Source: Pseudomonas entomophila L48 (GTDB lineage Bacteria; Pseudomonadota; Gammaproteobacteria; Pseudomonadales; Pseudomonadaceae). From it: a stretch of DNA of 64,000 nt. Position numbers and translations under genes: made by a program. The notes below the pieces were generated by a model. That model worked only from the letters and a program-made list of their open reading frames with translations. It was not told the origin of the DNA and ran no database searches. Shown here in pieces: positions 26,166 to 36,938 of the stretch (within the stretch, counting starts at the first letter, position 1; every line of letters starts with the position of its first letter). Where the stretch lies: NCBI RefSeq assembly GCF_000026105.1, contig NC_008027.1, forward strand, positions 926,501 through 990,500. Direction: 5' to 3'.

Positions 26166-28256
26166 TCAGCGCACGGTGCTGGCCTGAATCGCCGTCAACG
26201 CGATGGTATGCACGATATCGTCCACCTGGGCCCCGCGCGGCAGGTCGTTGACCGGCTTGCGCAGCCCCTGCAGCATCGGCCCAAGGCTGACGCAATCGGC
26301 GCTGCGCTGTACCGCCTTGTGGGTGGTATTGCCGGTGTTCAGGTCGGGGAACACGAACACCGTGGCGCGCCCGGCCACCGGGCTCGACGGCGCCAGCTGG
26401 CGGGCGATCTCGGGGTTGGCGGCGGCGTCGTACTGCAGCGGCCCGTCGATCAGCAGGTCATGCTCGGCCTGCTGGGCCAGGCGCGTGGCTTCGCGCACTT
26501 TTTCCACTTCTTCGTCACTGGCCGCTGAATCGCTGGAGTAGCTGAGCATCGCCACCCGTGGCGCGATGCCGAACGACTCGGCCGACTCGGCGCTCTGCCG
26601 GGCGATTTCGGCCAGTTCCGCGGCGCTGGGGTGCGGGTTCATCACGCAGTCGCCATACACCAGCACCTGGTCGGGGAACAGCATGAAAAACACCGATGAG
26701 ACCAGGCTTGAGCCCGGCGCGGTCTTGATCAGTTGCAGGGCCGGGCGAATGGTGTTGGCGGTGGAGTGCACCAGGCCCGAGACCAGGCCATCGACTTCGC
26801 CCAGGGCGAGCATCATGGTGGCGATCACCACCGGATCCTCGAGTTGCTGTTCGGCCATTGGCGCGTTGAGGTTCTTGCTCTTGCGCAACTCGACCATGGG
26901 CTCGACATAACGGCCGCGAATCAGTTCCGGGTCCAGCACCTCCAGGTCGGGCGGCAGGGTGATGCCCTGGGCGCGGGCGACGGCTTCCACCGCCTCCGGC
27001 TTGGCCAGCAGCACGCAGCGGGCTATGCCGCGGGCCTGGCACAGCGCGGCGGCCTGGACCAGCAACGGCTCGGCGCCCTCGGGCAGGACGATGCGCTTGT
27101 TGGCCTGTTGGGCACGCTGGATCAACTGGTAACGGAACACCGCTGGCGACAGGCGCAGCTCACGCGGCGTGCCGCAGCGCTGATGCAGCCAGTCGGCGTC
27201 CAGGTGGCTGGCGACGAAGTCGGTGATGAATTCGGCGCGCTCACGGTCATCCACCGGGATCTCGCGGTTCAGCGAATTGAGCTGGTTGGCGGTGTCGTAG
27301 GAGCCGGTGCTCACGGAGAGAATCGGCAAGCCGGCCTGTAAGGCGCCGCGGCACAGGCCGAGGATGCGCGGGTCGGGCTTGCTGTCGCTGGTCAGCAGCA
27401 GGCCGGCCAGGGGCACGCCGTTGATCGCCGCCAGGCTCACCGCGAGGATGATGTCGTCGCGATCGCCCGGGGTCACCACCAGCGTGCCGGAGGTCAGCAG
27501 CGGTACCGTGTTGGCCACGGTACGGGCGCAGATGATGATCTTGTTCATGCGCCGCTGCTCATAGTCACCGGCATTGAGCACCTGGGCACCGAGCAACTCG
27601 GCGACATCGCGGGTGCGCGGGGCGTTGAGGTCGGCCTGGTAGGGGATGCAACCCAGCAGGCGGAAATCGTTGCCGCGCAGCAGCGGTGAATGCTCGCGCA
27701 GGCGGGTGGCGAAGTCGGCCATGCTTTCGTCGGTACGCACCTTGTTGAGGATCACCCCCAGCACCTTCGGGTCGCGCGGGCCGCCGAACAGTTGGGCCTG
27801 CAGCTCGACCCGGCCGGACAGCTCGCTCAGCACCTCGTTTTCCGGCGCTGATACCAGGATCACCTCGGCATCCAGGCTCTTGGCCAGGTGCAGGTTGACC
27901 CGTGCCGCGTAGCTGGCGTGCCGGGTCGGCACCATGCCTTCCACCACCACCACGTCTTTGCCGACGCAGGCTTGCTGGTAGAGGCGAATGATTTCTTCGA
28001 GCAGTTCGTCCAGTTGCCCGTCGCCGAGCATGCGCTCGACATGGGCCAGGCTCAGCGGGGTGGGCGGCTTGATGCCATGGGTGCGGGCGACCAGTTCGCT
28101 GGAGCGCTCCGGGCCGGTATCGCCGGGATGCGGCTGGGCGATCGGCTTGAAGAAGCCGACCTTGAGCCCGGCGCGTTCCAGGGTGCGGACCAGGCCCAGG
28201 CTGATGGAGGTCAGGCCGACACCAAAGTCGGTCGGCGCGATGAAAAATGTCTGCAT
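26166..28256 (-). CDS. pta: Phosphate acetyltransferase
   Basis: 696-aa long-form Pta that interconverts acetyl-CoA and acetyl phosphate. The N-terminal part is the P-loop/DRTGG regulatory region found in proteobacterial Pta, and the C-terminal half (from about 375) is the PTA_PTB catalytic domain with ANTIRPALQLIK and SYSSDSAAS. The start ATG 28256 (MQTFFIAP) is preceded by GAGAAG. No ackA gene lies beside it in this window. A small DUF3565 gene precedes it on the same strand with a gap of 32 bases, and the two may form an operon. Confidence 0.95.
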   Translation of the reverse strand: MQTFFIAPTDFGVGLTSISLGLVRTLERAGLKVGFFKPIAQPHPGDTGPERSSELVARTHGIKPPTPLSLAHVERMLGDGQLDELLEEIIRLYQQACVGKDVVVVEGMVPTRHASYAARVNLHLAKSLDAEVILVSAPENEVLSELSGRVELQAQLFGGPRDPKVLGVILNKVRTDESMADFATRLREHSPLLRGNDFRLLGCIPYQADLNAPRTRDVAELLGAQVLNAGDYEQRRMNKIIICARTVANTVPLLTSGTLVVTPGDRDDIILAVSLAAINGVPLAGLLLTSDSKPDPRILGLCRGALQAGLPILSVSTGSYDTANQLNSLNREIPVDDRERAEFITDFVASHLDADWLHQRCGTPRELRLSPAVFRYQLIQRAQQANKRIVLPEGAEPLLVQAAALCQARGIARCVLLAKPEAVEAVARAQGITLPPDLEVLDPELIRGRYVEPMVELRKSKNLNAPMAEQQLEDPVVIATMMLALGEVDGLVSGLVHSTANTIRPALQLIKTAPGSSLVSSVFFMLFPDQVLVYGDCVMNPHPSAAELAEIARQSAESAESFGIAPRVAMLSYSSDSAASDEEVEKVREATRLAQQAEHDLLIDGPLQYDAAANPEIARQLAPSSPVAGRATVFVFPDLNTGNTTHKAVQRSADCVSLGPMLQGLRKPVNDLPRGAQVDDIVHTIALTAIQASTVR

Positions 28257-28288
28257 GCGTGCTTCTCGAAATAAGCGGTGCAAGGAAT

Positions 28289-28516
28289 TCAATGGCCAAG
28301 GGTATCGCTAACGGCACCCTGGGCGCACCAGCCGCAGGCAAATGCCTGGCCGACCCGTTGCGCTCGCTGGGCAGGGTCGAGCACCCAGGGGCGCGATTGC
28401 CACGGGGGCTGGTGGCGCAGGTGCTGGGTGTGGCCGCAGGACAGATCGGCCACCCAGTGGCCTTCCTCGTCCTGGTGAAAGCCGAGGATCTGACTGACGG
28501 GCGACTGTTCGTCCAT
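28289..28516 (-). CDS. DUF3565 domain protein
   Basis: 75-aa protein with the DUF3565 pattern GFHQDEEGHWVADLSCGHTQ followed by RHQPPWQ and a second CGWC site. The Cys/His spacing suggests a small zinc-binding fold. Function unknown. ATG 28516 is chosen inside a longer frame because the family starts there. It is divergent from slyD (about 73 bases between starts) and upstream of pta on the same strand. Confidence 0.8.
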   Translation of the reverse strand: MDEQSPVSQILGFHQDEEGHWVADLSCGHTQHLRHQPPWQSRPWVLDPAQRAQRVGQAFACGWCAQGAVSDTLGH

Positions 28517-28589
28517 GGCGCGTTCGCAATCGGACGATGCCTTGGTTACACTTCCCGGTTCTACATTCTTTTGCAAAAGGTCTTGCCCC

Positions 28590-29075
28590 ATGCTGATCGC
28601 CGCCAACAAGGCTGTCTCCATCGACTATACCCTGACCAACGACGCTGGTGAGGTCATCGACAGCTCCGCCGGTGGTGCGCCGCTGGTCTACCTGCACGGT
28701 GCCGGGAACATCATCCCGGGCCTGGAAAAAGCCCTGGAAGGCAAACAGGCCGGTGACGAACTGACCGTTGCCATCGAGCCGGAAGATGCCTACGGCGAAT
28801 ACTCCGCCGAACTGGTAAGCACCCTGAGCAGCAGCCTGTTCGAAGGCGTCGACAAGCTGGAAGTCGGCATGCAGTTCCACGCCTCGGCGCCGGACGGCCA
28901 GATGCAGATCGTCACCATCCGCGACATCGACGGCGACGACGTGACCGTCGACGGCAACCACCCGCTGGCCGGCCAGCGCCTGAACTTCAAGGTGAAAGTG
29001 GTCACCGTGCGTGACGCCAGCGAAGAAGAAATCGCTCACCGTCACATCCACGGTGAAGGTGGCCATCACCACTGA
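28590..29075 (+). CDS. slyD: SlyD-like FKBP-type peptidyl-prolyl isomerase
   Basis: 161-aa cytoplasmic FKBP with an inserted IF chaperone domain (about 70-125): start MLIAANKAVSIDYTLTNDAG, active region YLHGAGNIIPGLEKAL. It assists protein folding by proline isomerisation. The C-terminal tail HRHIHGEGGHHH is short but His-rich, as in SlyD proteins that bind nickel. ATG 28590 follows AAAGG. Confidence 0.9.
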   Translation: MLIAANKAVSIDYTLTNDAGEVIDSSAGGAPLVYLHGAGNIIPGLEKALEGKQAGDELTVAIEPEDAYGEYSAELVSTLSSSLFEGVDKLEVGMQFHASAPDGQMQIVTIRDIDGDDVTVDGNHPLAGQRLNFKVKVVTVRDASEEEIAHRHIHGEGGHHH

Positions 29076-29221
29076 TTTTCTGCGCTAAGCTCAGAGAGTC
29101 GCCAGGCGCTCGGGCAAGCCGGACTTGCCCTCCTCGGGAGGGTAGACGGTTTGACCGCGCGCCTTTTTAGTGGGCGGGATTCGCCCCCAGCGGCACATGG
29201 GAACCTGAGAGGGGAATCAAC

Positions 29222-29704
29222 ATGAGTGCATTTCACGACCTGACGTTGCAGGCGCTGGATGGCAAGGAGCTGCCCCTTGCACCGTTCAAGGGCCAGGTGG
29301 TGCTGGTGGTCAATGTTGCGTCCAAGTGTGGCCTGACGCCGCAGTACGCTTCGCTGGAAAAGCTCCATCAGCAGTTCAAGGGCAAGGGGTTCAACGTGCT
29401 CGGCCTGCCGTGCAACCAGTTTGCCGGGCAGGAGCCTGGGAGCGAAAAGGAGATCAACGACTTCTGCCGCCTCAACTATGGCGTGAGCTTCCCGATGGGG
29501 GCCAAGCTCGAGGTCAACGGCCCGCATCGTCATTCGTTGTATCGTTTGCTGGCGGGTGAGGGCGCCGAATTCCCGGGTGATATCACCTGGAATTTCGAGA
29601 AGTTCCTGGTGGGCAAAGATGGCCGTGTGCTGGCGCGTTTCGCGCCACGGACCGCGCCGGATGATCCGACCGTGCTGCAGGCGATCGAGAAAGCGCTGGC
29701 CTGA
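29222..29704 (+). CDS. Glutathione/thioredoxin peroxidase (BtuE-like)
   Basis: 160-aa peroxidase of the GPx family. The peroxidatic cysteine is Cys36 in NVASKCGLTPQY, with the catalytic Gln in NQFAGQEPG and Trp in TWNFEKF. Bacterial cysteine forms usually use thioredoxin to reduce lipid or hydrogen peroxide; an additional cysteine in FCRLNYG could be the resolving residue. GAGGGGA precedes the ATG. Single gene. Confidence 0.9.
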   Translation: MSAFHDLTLQALDGKELPLAPFKGQVVLVVNVASKCGLTPQYASLEKLHQQFKGKGFNVLGLPCNQFAGQEPGSEKEINDFCRLNYGVSFPMGAKLEVNGPHRHSLYRLLAGEGAEFPGDITWNFEKFLVGKDGRVLARFAPRTAPDDPTVLQAIEKALA

Positions 29705-29838
29705 ATAGCCCAGGGGGCCGCCATGCGGCCCCTGCAATCTCTCGCGATACCCCGCAATCACTCAAATCAATGATGCTGTGCCCGCCACCAGGCTCCCCCT
29801 ACTCTTTGGCGCATTTCCTCACCCGTCGGGAGCGCCGC

Positions 29839-30942
29839 ATGTCCAGCAACCCTCTGTTCCAGCCCTTCACCCTTGGCTCCCTCGACTTGCCGACCCGCGT
29901 GGTCATGGCGCCAATGACCCGTACCTTCTCGCCGGGCGGCGTGCCCCATGACGGGGTGGTCGAGTACTACCGCCGCCGCGCCGCCGCCGGTGTTGGGTTG
30001 ATCATCACCGAAGGCACCACGGTCGGCCACCTGGCCGCCAATGGCTACCCCAACGTGCCGCGTTTTCACGGCGAGGATGCCCTGGCTGGCTGGAAGAAGG
30101 TGGTCGACGCGGTGCACGCCGAAGGCGGGCGCATCGTGCCGCAGCTGTGGCATGTAGGCAGCGTGCGCCGCCTGGGCACCGAGCCGGACGGCAGCGTGCC
30201 GGGCTATGGCCCGAGCGGCAAGGAGAAGGATGGCAAGGTGATGGTCCATGGCATGACCCACGAGGATATCCGTGACGTCATCGCAGCCTTTGCCCAGGCC
30301 GCCCGTGACGCCCAGGCCATCGGCATGGACGGCGTGGAGATCCACGGTGCCCACGGTTATCTGATCGACCAGTTCTTCTGGGAGGCCAGCAACCGCCGTG
30401 ATGATGAATATGGTGGCGACCTGGCAGGTCGTTCACGTTTCGCCATCGAACTGATCCAGGCCGTGCGCGCTGCAGTCGGCGCGGACTTCCCGATCATCTT
30501 CCGTTTCTCGCAATGGAAACAGCAGGACTACAGCGCGCGTCTGGTGGAGACACCCGAAGCCCTGGCGGCGTTCCTCAAGCCGCTGTCCGAGGCGGGTGTG
30601 GATATCTTCCATTGCTCCACCCGGCGCTTCTGGGAGCCGGAGTTCGCCGGCAGCGAGCTGAACCTGGCCGGCTGGACCCGCCAGCTCACTGGCAAACCGA
30701 CCATCACCGTGGGCAGCGTCGGCCTGGACGGCGAGTTCCTGCAGTTCATGGTCGACACCGACAAGGTGGCCAAGCCGGCCAGCCTGGAAGGGCTGCTGCG
30801 CAGGCTCGAGGACGAAGAATTCGACCTGGTTGCCGTGGGCCGGGCCCTGCTGGTGGACGCGCAGTGGGCGCAGAAAGTGCGCGACGGGCGTGAAGCCGAC
30901 GTGCTGCCGTTCAGCCGTGAGGCACTGACGACCCTGGCTTGA
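29839..30942 (+). CDS. Old Yellow Enzyme family NADH:flavin oxidoreductase
   Basis: 367-aa FMN-dependent ene-reductase with the family N-terminus LFQPFTLGSLDLPTRVVMAP, and HGAHGYLIDQFFW around residue 172 containing substrate and FMN contacts. It reduces activated C=C bonds and may act on nitro compounds (annotated in relatives as xenobiotic reductase). ATG 29839 follows GGAG. Its last 32 bases overlap the 3' end of the convergent glycosyltransferase gene, so no terminator separates them. Confidence 0.9.
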   Translation: MSSNPLFQPFTLGSLDLPTRVVMAPMTRTFSPGGVPHDGVVEYYRRRAAAGVGLIITEGTTVGHLAANGYPNVPRFHGEDALAGWKKVVDAVHAEGGRIVPQLWHVGSVRRLGTEPDGSVPGYGPSGKEKDGKVMVHGMTHEDIRDVIAAFAQAARDAQAIGMDGVEIHGAHGYLIDQFFWEASNRRDDEYGGDLAGRSRFAIELIQAVRAAVGADFPIIFRFSQWKQQDYSARLVETPEALAAFLKPLSEAGVDIFHCSTRRFWEPEFAGSELNLAGWTRQLTGKPTITVGSVGLDGEFLQFMVDTDKVAKPASLEGLLRRLEDEEFDLVAVGRALLVDAQWAQKVRDGREADVLPFSREALTTLA

Positions 30943-32113
30943 TCGCCAGCGTGGCGGCAGGAACTCCGCTTCCTGCCATCGCGCCGTGCAGGTACCCCTC
31001 GAACTGCTCGACGATGGCCGGCCAGCCCTGGCGGCTGGCATGCTGCCGGGCATTGAGGCGCACCCGGCGCAGGGTTTCGCCTTCTTCGAGCAGCCAGCAG
31101 GCGGCATCGATGAAGGCGGCCTGGTCGCCGGGCATGGCCAGGGCGCCGCTGTGGCCGTGGCGGATGTGCTGGGCGGCGGCGGCTTCGTCGTAGGCGACCA
31201 CCGCGAGCCCCGAGGCCAGGGCTTCCAACACCACGTTGCCGAAGGTCTCGGTGAGGCTGGGGAACAGGAACAGGTCGCCGCTGGCATAGTGTTCGGCCAG
31301 CGCCTCGCCACGCTGCGCACCACAGAACACCGCCTGCGGCAGTTGTTGTTCCAGGCTCGCACGCTGTGGTCCGTCGCCCACCACGATCAGGCGCAGGCGC
31401 TTTTGTGGATAACTTCTTGCCAACGCTTCCATGCAAGGGCGCAGCAGGGCCAGGTTCTTTTCCGGGGCCAGGCGCCCGACGTGCAGCACGGCAATGTCAT
31501 CCGCACCCAGGCCCCACTGTTCACGCAGCGTCTGGCTGCGCCGGGCCGGGTTGAACAGGCCGGCATCGACGCCACGGGCCATCAGGCCCAGCCGCTCGAA
31601 GCCGCGTCGTTCCAGTTCCAGCCGTTGGCTGGCGCTGGGGACCAGGGTGATGGCGGTGCGCCGGTGGAACCAGCGCAGGTAGTGGGTGAGCATCCGCGCC
31701 AGCAGGCCCAGGCCGTATTGCCCGGAGTACTGCGGGAAGTTGGTGTGGAAGCCGCTGACCACGGCGATACCCAGGCGCCGGGCGGCGCGCAGGGCGCTCA
31801 GGCCGAGCGGGCCTTCGGTGGCGATGTACAGCACGTCCGGCCGCTGCCGGCGCCAGCGACGCAGCAGGCGGTGCATCGACACTTCGCCCCATTGCAGCCC
31901 AGGATAGCCAGGCAACGGCCAGCCCCGGCAAAGTAGCAGCGTTTCATCGGGCGTGACCGTGGCTTCGCCCGTCTGGCGTGGGCGAACGATTTCCACGTGG
32001 TGACCCCGTTGCCGCAGCCCATCGCCCAGGCGGCCAAGGGTGTTGGCCACGCCGTTGATTTCGGGTGGAAAGGTTTCACTGACCAGGGTGATGCGCAGGG
32101 GCGGTGTATTCAT
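30911..32113 (-). CDS. Group 1 (GT4-like) glycosyltransferase
   Basis: 400-aa GT-B glycosyltransferase. The N-terminal acceptor half has SETFPPEINGVANTLGRL, and the C-terminal nucleotide-sugar half has HVGRLAPEKNL and the ExxxxxxxE motif in ETFGNVVLEALASG. Close relatives act on diacylglycerol or phosphatidylinositol-type lipids, but the acceptor here is not defined. It is monocistronic and overlaps convergently with the Old Yellow Enzyme gene, and is divergent from the PAS sensor gene. Confidence 0.88.
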   Translation of the reverse strand: MNTPPLRITLVSETFPPEINGVANTLGRLGDGLRQRGHHVEIVRPRQTGEATVTPDETLLLCRGWPLPGYPGLQWGEVSMHRLLRRWRRQRPDVLYIATEGPLGLSALRAARRLGIAVVSGFHTNFPQYSGQYGLGLLARMLTHYLRWFHRRTAITLVPSASQRLELERRGFERLGLMARGVDAGLFNPARRSQTLREQWGLGADDIAVLHVGRLAPEKNLALLRPCMEALARSYPQKRLRLIVVGDGPQRASLEQQLPQAVFCGAQRGEALAEHYASGDLFLFPSLTETFGNVVLEALASGLAVVAYDEAAAAQHIRHGHSGALAMPGDQAAFIDAACWLLEEGETLRRVRLNARQHASRQGWPAIVEQFEGYLHGAMAGSGVPAATLAIKPGSSVPHG

Positions 32114-32223
32114 GACAAAAAGTCTCCGATGCCCCGATTGCGCTCATATGACGCCTTTGTGACGTGCAGATGACGCCTGATTTCCGGCGATTTCCGGCAC
32201 ATGAATAATTCCTTGCAGCGAGC

Positions 32224-32251
32224 TCAAGAACTGCGTGGACGCAGCCGATGC
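32224..32251 (+). promoter_or_regulatory. FliA promoter of the PAS chemosensor gene
   Basis: TCAAG (32224-32228), 15-base spacer, GCCGATGC (32244-32251), 41 bases before the start codon. It has the same geometry as the promoter of the dCache receptor at 9280-9307, so this sensor too belongs to the flagellar regulon. Confidence 0.65.
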
Positions 32252-32292
32252 AAAGGCATTCGTCTACGGGAATTCGCTCCAGGAGAGCGGTC

Positions 32293-33609
32293 ATGTTCAA
32301 CAGCAAACTGAAGAAAGAAATCCAGCAACTGCGCGAAGAGTTGATGTCCATCGAGCAGGTCAAGAACAGCCTCGACAGCGAGATGCTGGTGCTCCAGCTC
32401 GACCCCCAAGGGCGTATCGAGTCGGTCAACGGCAATTTCGAGACCGAGATGCTCTACCGCGCCGAACAGCTGATCGGGCGCAACATCGAGGATATCGTCC
32501 CGCCCCATGTGAAGAAACTGGACTTCTACCAGCGCATGAAGCACGCGATCACCCGTGGCGAGCACCTCAACGGCGCCTTCCGCCTGCTGCGTGGCAATGG
32601 CGAGGAGGCCTGGTTGCGCTCGATCCTGCAACCGGTGAAGAACAGCGAAGGGCGGATCAAGTACTTCTCCCTGCATTCCAGCGACCTGACCCGCACCATC
32701 GAGACTTCCCGTGAGCACGAGAGCCTGATCAAGGCGCTGATGCGCTCCACCGCGGTGATCGAATTCAACCTCGATGGCCAGGTGCTCGCGGCCAACGACC
32801 GTTTCCTGCAGACCATGGGCTACAACCTGGAGCAGGTGCGTGGCAAGCATCACCGCATGTTCTGCGACCCGGAAGAAGCCAGCTCGGTCGGCTACCAGCA
32901 GTTCTGGGACAAACTGCGCCGTGGCGAGTTTGTCGCCGACCGCTTCAAGCGCATCGACGCCCATGGCCGGGTGGTGTGGTTGGAGGCCTCCTACAACCCG
33001 ATCATCGACGCCCACGATGTGCTCTACAAAGTCGTCAAGTTCGCCACGGTGATCACCGACCAGGTCAACCAGGAGCTGGCCGTGGCCCAGGCCGCGGACA
33101 TCGCCTACACCACCTCCCTGGAAACCGACAGCAGCGCGCGCAAGGCCACCGACGTGGTGACCCAGACCGTCGAGGTGATGCGCGGCCTGGAGGGCTCCAT
33201 GCAGGATGCCGCCGACGGTATCCAGGCGCTGGACAAGCAGTCCAAGGTGATCGGCGCGATCATCAAGACCATCAGCGACATTGCCGGCCAGACCAACCTG
33301 CTGGCGCTCAACGCCGCCATCGAGGCGGCCCGGGCGGGTGAGCAGGGGCGTGGTTTCGCGGTAGTCGCCGACGAAGTGCGCCAGCTCGCCTCGCGCACCA
33401 GCAGTGCTACCGAGGAGATCGCCAAGGTGGTGCAGCAGAACGAGCAGTTGGCCCAGGCGGCGGTGGACATCATCGACACCAGCAAGCGCCAGGCCGAGCA
33501 GGGCTTGGCCCTGGCTGCCGACACTGGTGGGGTGATCGTGGAGATTCAGGAAGGGGCGAAGAAGGTGGTGGATGCGGTGGGGCAGTTCTCCAGTCAGCTC
33601 AGCTCCTGA
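32293..33609 (+). CDS. Soluble PAS-PAS methyl-accepting sensor (BdlA-like)
   Basis: 438-aa cytoplasmic chemoreceptor-type protein. An N-terminal coiled segment is followed by two PAS domains (about 25-125 and 145-250) and an MCP signalling domain with [21 protein letters not shown]. It has no transmembrane segment. The same layout defines P. aeruginosa BdlA, which links redox or nutrient cues to biofilm dispersal, and Aer-like sensors. ATG 32293 has AGGAGAG upstream, and a FliA-type promoter lies in front. Confidence 0.88.
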   Translation: MFNSKLKKEIQQLREELMSIEQVKNSLDSEMLVLQLDPQGRIESVNGNFETEMLYRAEQLIGRNIEDIVPPHVKKLDFYQRMKHAITRGEHLNGAFRLLRGNGEEAWLRSILQPVKNSEGRIKYFSLHSSDLTRTIETSREHESLIKALMRSTAVIEFNLDGQVLAANDRFLQTMGYNLEQVRGKHHRMFCDPEEASSVGYQQFWDKLRRGEFVADRFKRIDAHGRVVWLEASYNPIIDAHDVLYKVVKFATVITDQVNQELAVAQAADIAYTTSLETDSSARKATDVVTQTVEVMRGLEGSMQDAADGIQALDKQSKVIGAIIKTISDIAGQTNLLALNAAIEAARAGEQGRGFAVVADEVRQLASRTSSATEEIAKVVQQNEQLAQAAVDIIDTSKRQAEQGLALAADTGGVIVEIQEGAKKVVDAVGQFSSQLSS

Positions 33610-33616
33610 CTTGAAC

Positions 33617-33690
33617 AGGTAGGAGCCAGCTTGCTGGCGAACCGGAGCGACGCGGTGCGCCCGGTTCGCCAGCAAGCTGGCTCCTACAGG
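33617..33690. repeat. REP pair (GCCAGCAAGCTGG type)
   Basis: Inverted copies of GGAGCCAGCTTGCTGGCGAACCG between the convergent PAS sensor and cysZ genes. Confidence 0.88.
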
Positions 33691-33705
33691 GATAGCGTGT
33701 GCGGG

Positions 33706-34434
33706 TCAGCCGCGCTCACGCACCCAGAACAGCGTGGCGCCCGCCACCGCCGCCGGCATCATCAGCACGTTCACGCCCGGGATCATCAACGCCAGGTACG
33801 TGATCCCGCCAAACCCCATCGACTGCCAGCGCTTCTGCCGCAACCAGGCCAGCATGTCCTGCCAGCTCATCTTGTTGTTGTCCGCCGGGTAGTCGATGTA
33901 CTGGATGGCCATCATCCAGACACCGAACACCAGCCACAGCGGCGCGGCGATTACGTTCACCACCGGAATGAACGACAGGATGAACAGGCCGATGGCCCGT
34001 GGCAGGAAGTAGCCGAGCTTGCGCATTTCCCGGCTCAGGGTGCGCGGCACCATGGCCACCAGCTCCGCCCAACTGAAGGGTGGGAAGGTGTCCTGGCCGC
34101 GCACCACCACCTCGACCTTCTCCGCGAGAAACCCGTTGAACGGCGCGGCGATCACGTTGGCCAGCAGCGTGAAGGTGAAGAACACCATCAACAGCACCAG
34201 GGCGACGAACAGCGGCCAGAGGATGTAGGTGAGGAAGCTCAGCCAGTCGGGCAGGGTGGGCATCAGGCTGTCGACCCACAGGCTGAACTGGTGCCCGGCG
34301 AAGTAGATCAGGCCGCCGAACAGCAGCAGGTTGACCGCCAGGGGCAGCAGCACGAACAGCCGCAGGCTCGGGCTCAGGACCAGCTTCAGCCCCTCGCGCA
34401 GGTACTGGGGGCCGGAAAGGACGGGGGCTTGCAT
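33706..34434 (-). CDS. cysZ: Sulfate transporter CysZ
   Basis: 242-aa inner-membrane protein of the EI24/CysZ family with about four membrane segments (including [22 protein letters not shown] and [21 protein letters not shown]). CysZ imports sulfate for cysteine synthesis. It is divergent from trxB, the usual Pseudomonas arrangement. Confidence 0.9.
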   Translation of the reverse strand: MQAPVLSGPQYLREGLKLVLSPSLRLFVLLPLAVNLLLFGGLIYFAGHQFSLWVDSLMPTLPDWLSFLTYILWPLFVALVLLMVFFTFTLLANVIAAPFNGFLAEKVEVVVRGQDTFPPFSWAELVAMVPRTLSREMRKLGYFLPRAIGLFILSFIPVVNVIAAPLWLVFGVWMMAIQYIDYPADNNKMSWQDMLAWLRQKRWQSMGFGGITYLALMIPGVNVLMMPAAVAGATLFWVRERG

Positions 34435-35725
<1,291 letters not shown>

Positions 35726-35735
35726 GCGTTGCGTT

Positions 35736-35793
35736 GGTTCGCCGGCAAGCCGGCTCCTACACAACCCTGTAGGAGCCGGCTTGCCGGCGAACA
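35736..35793. repeat. REP pair (GCCGGCAAGCCGG type), tight spacing
   Basis: TTCGCCGGCAAGCCGGCTCC and its reverse complement are separated by only about a dozen bases (ACACAACCCTG), giving an almost perfect 58-base hairpin. Confidence 0.9.
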
Positions 35794-35801
35794 GGATCGA
35801 C

Positions 35802-35830
35802 AAAAAAACCGGCCATCTGGCCGGTTTTTT
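35802..35830. terminator. Bidirectional intrinsic terminator between trxB and nadC
   Basis: A-run plus CCGGCC, loop ATCT, GGCCGG plus a T-run. It works from both sides for the convergent genes. Confidence 0.92.
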
Positions 35831-35847
35831 CATACCTGTGATTCAGC

Positions 35848-36711
<864 letters not shown>

Positions 36712-36938
36712 CTAGGTGCCGGCGATTATAGGGCAGGGGGGCAGCCTGTACAGCTGTCGCGCCGACGACCTTTGGTCAGGTGGTGCGAGCAATCGGGCGA
36801 ATGCACTGTCAGTGAGGCGTGCGAATGGCGTGCTAGCAGCTGTCAGAATTTTCATCGATAATGGCGCCTTGTATTTGGCGTCATAGCTTTGACGACCCCT
36901 TCCAGTCGAACAACGTTACATCCAGCAAGGAGTCCGGG

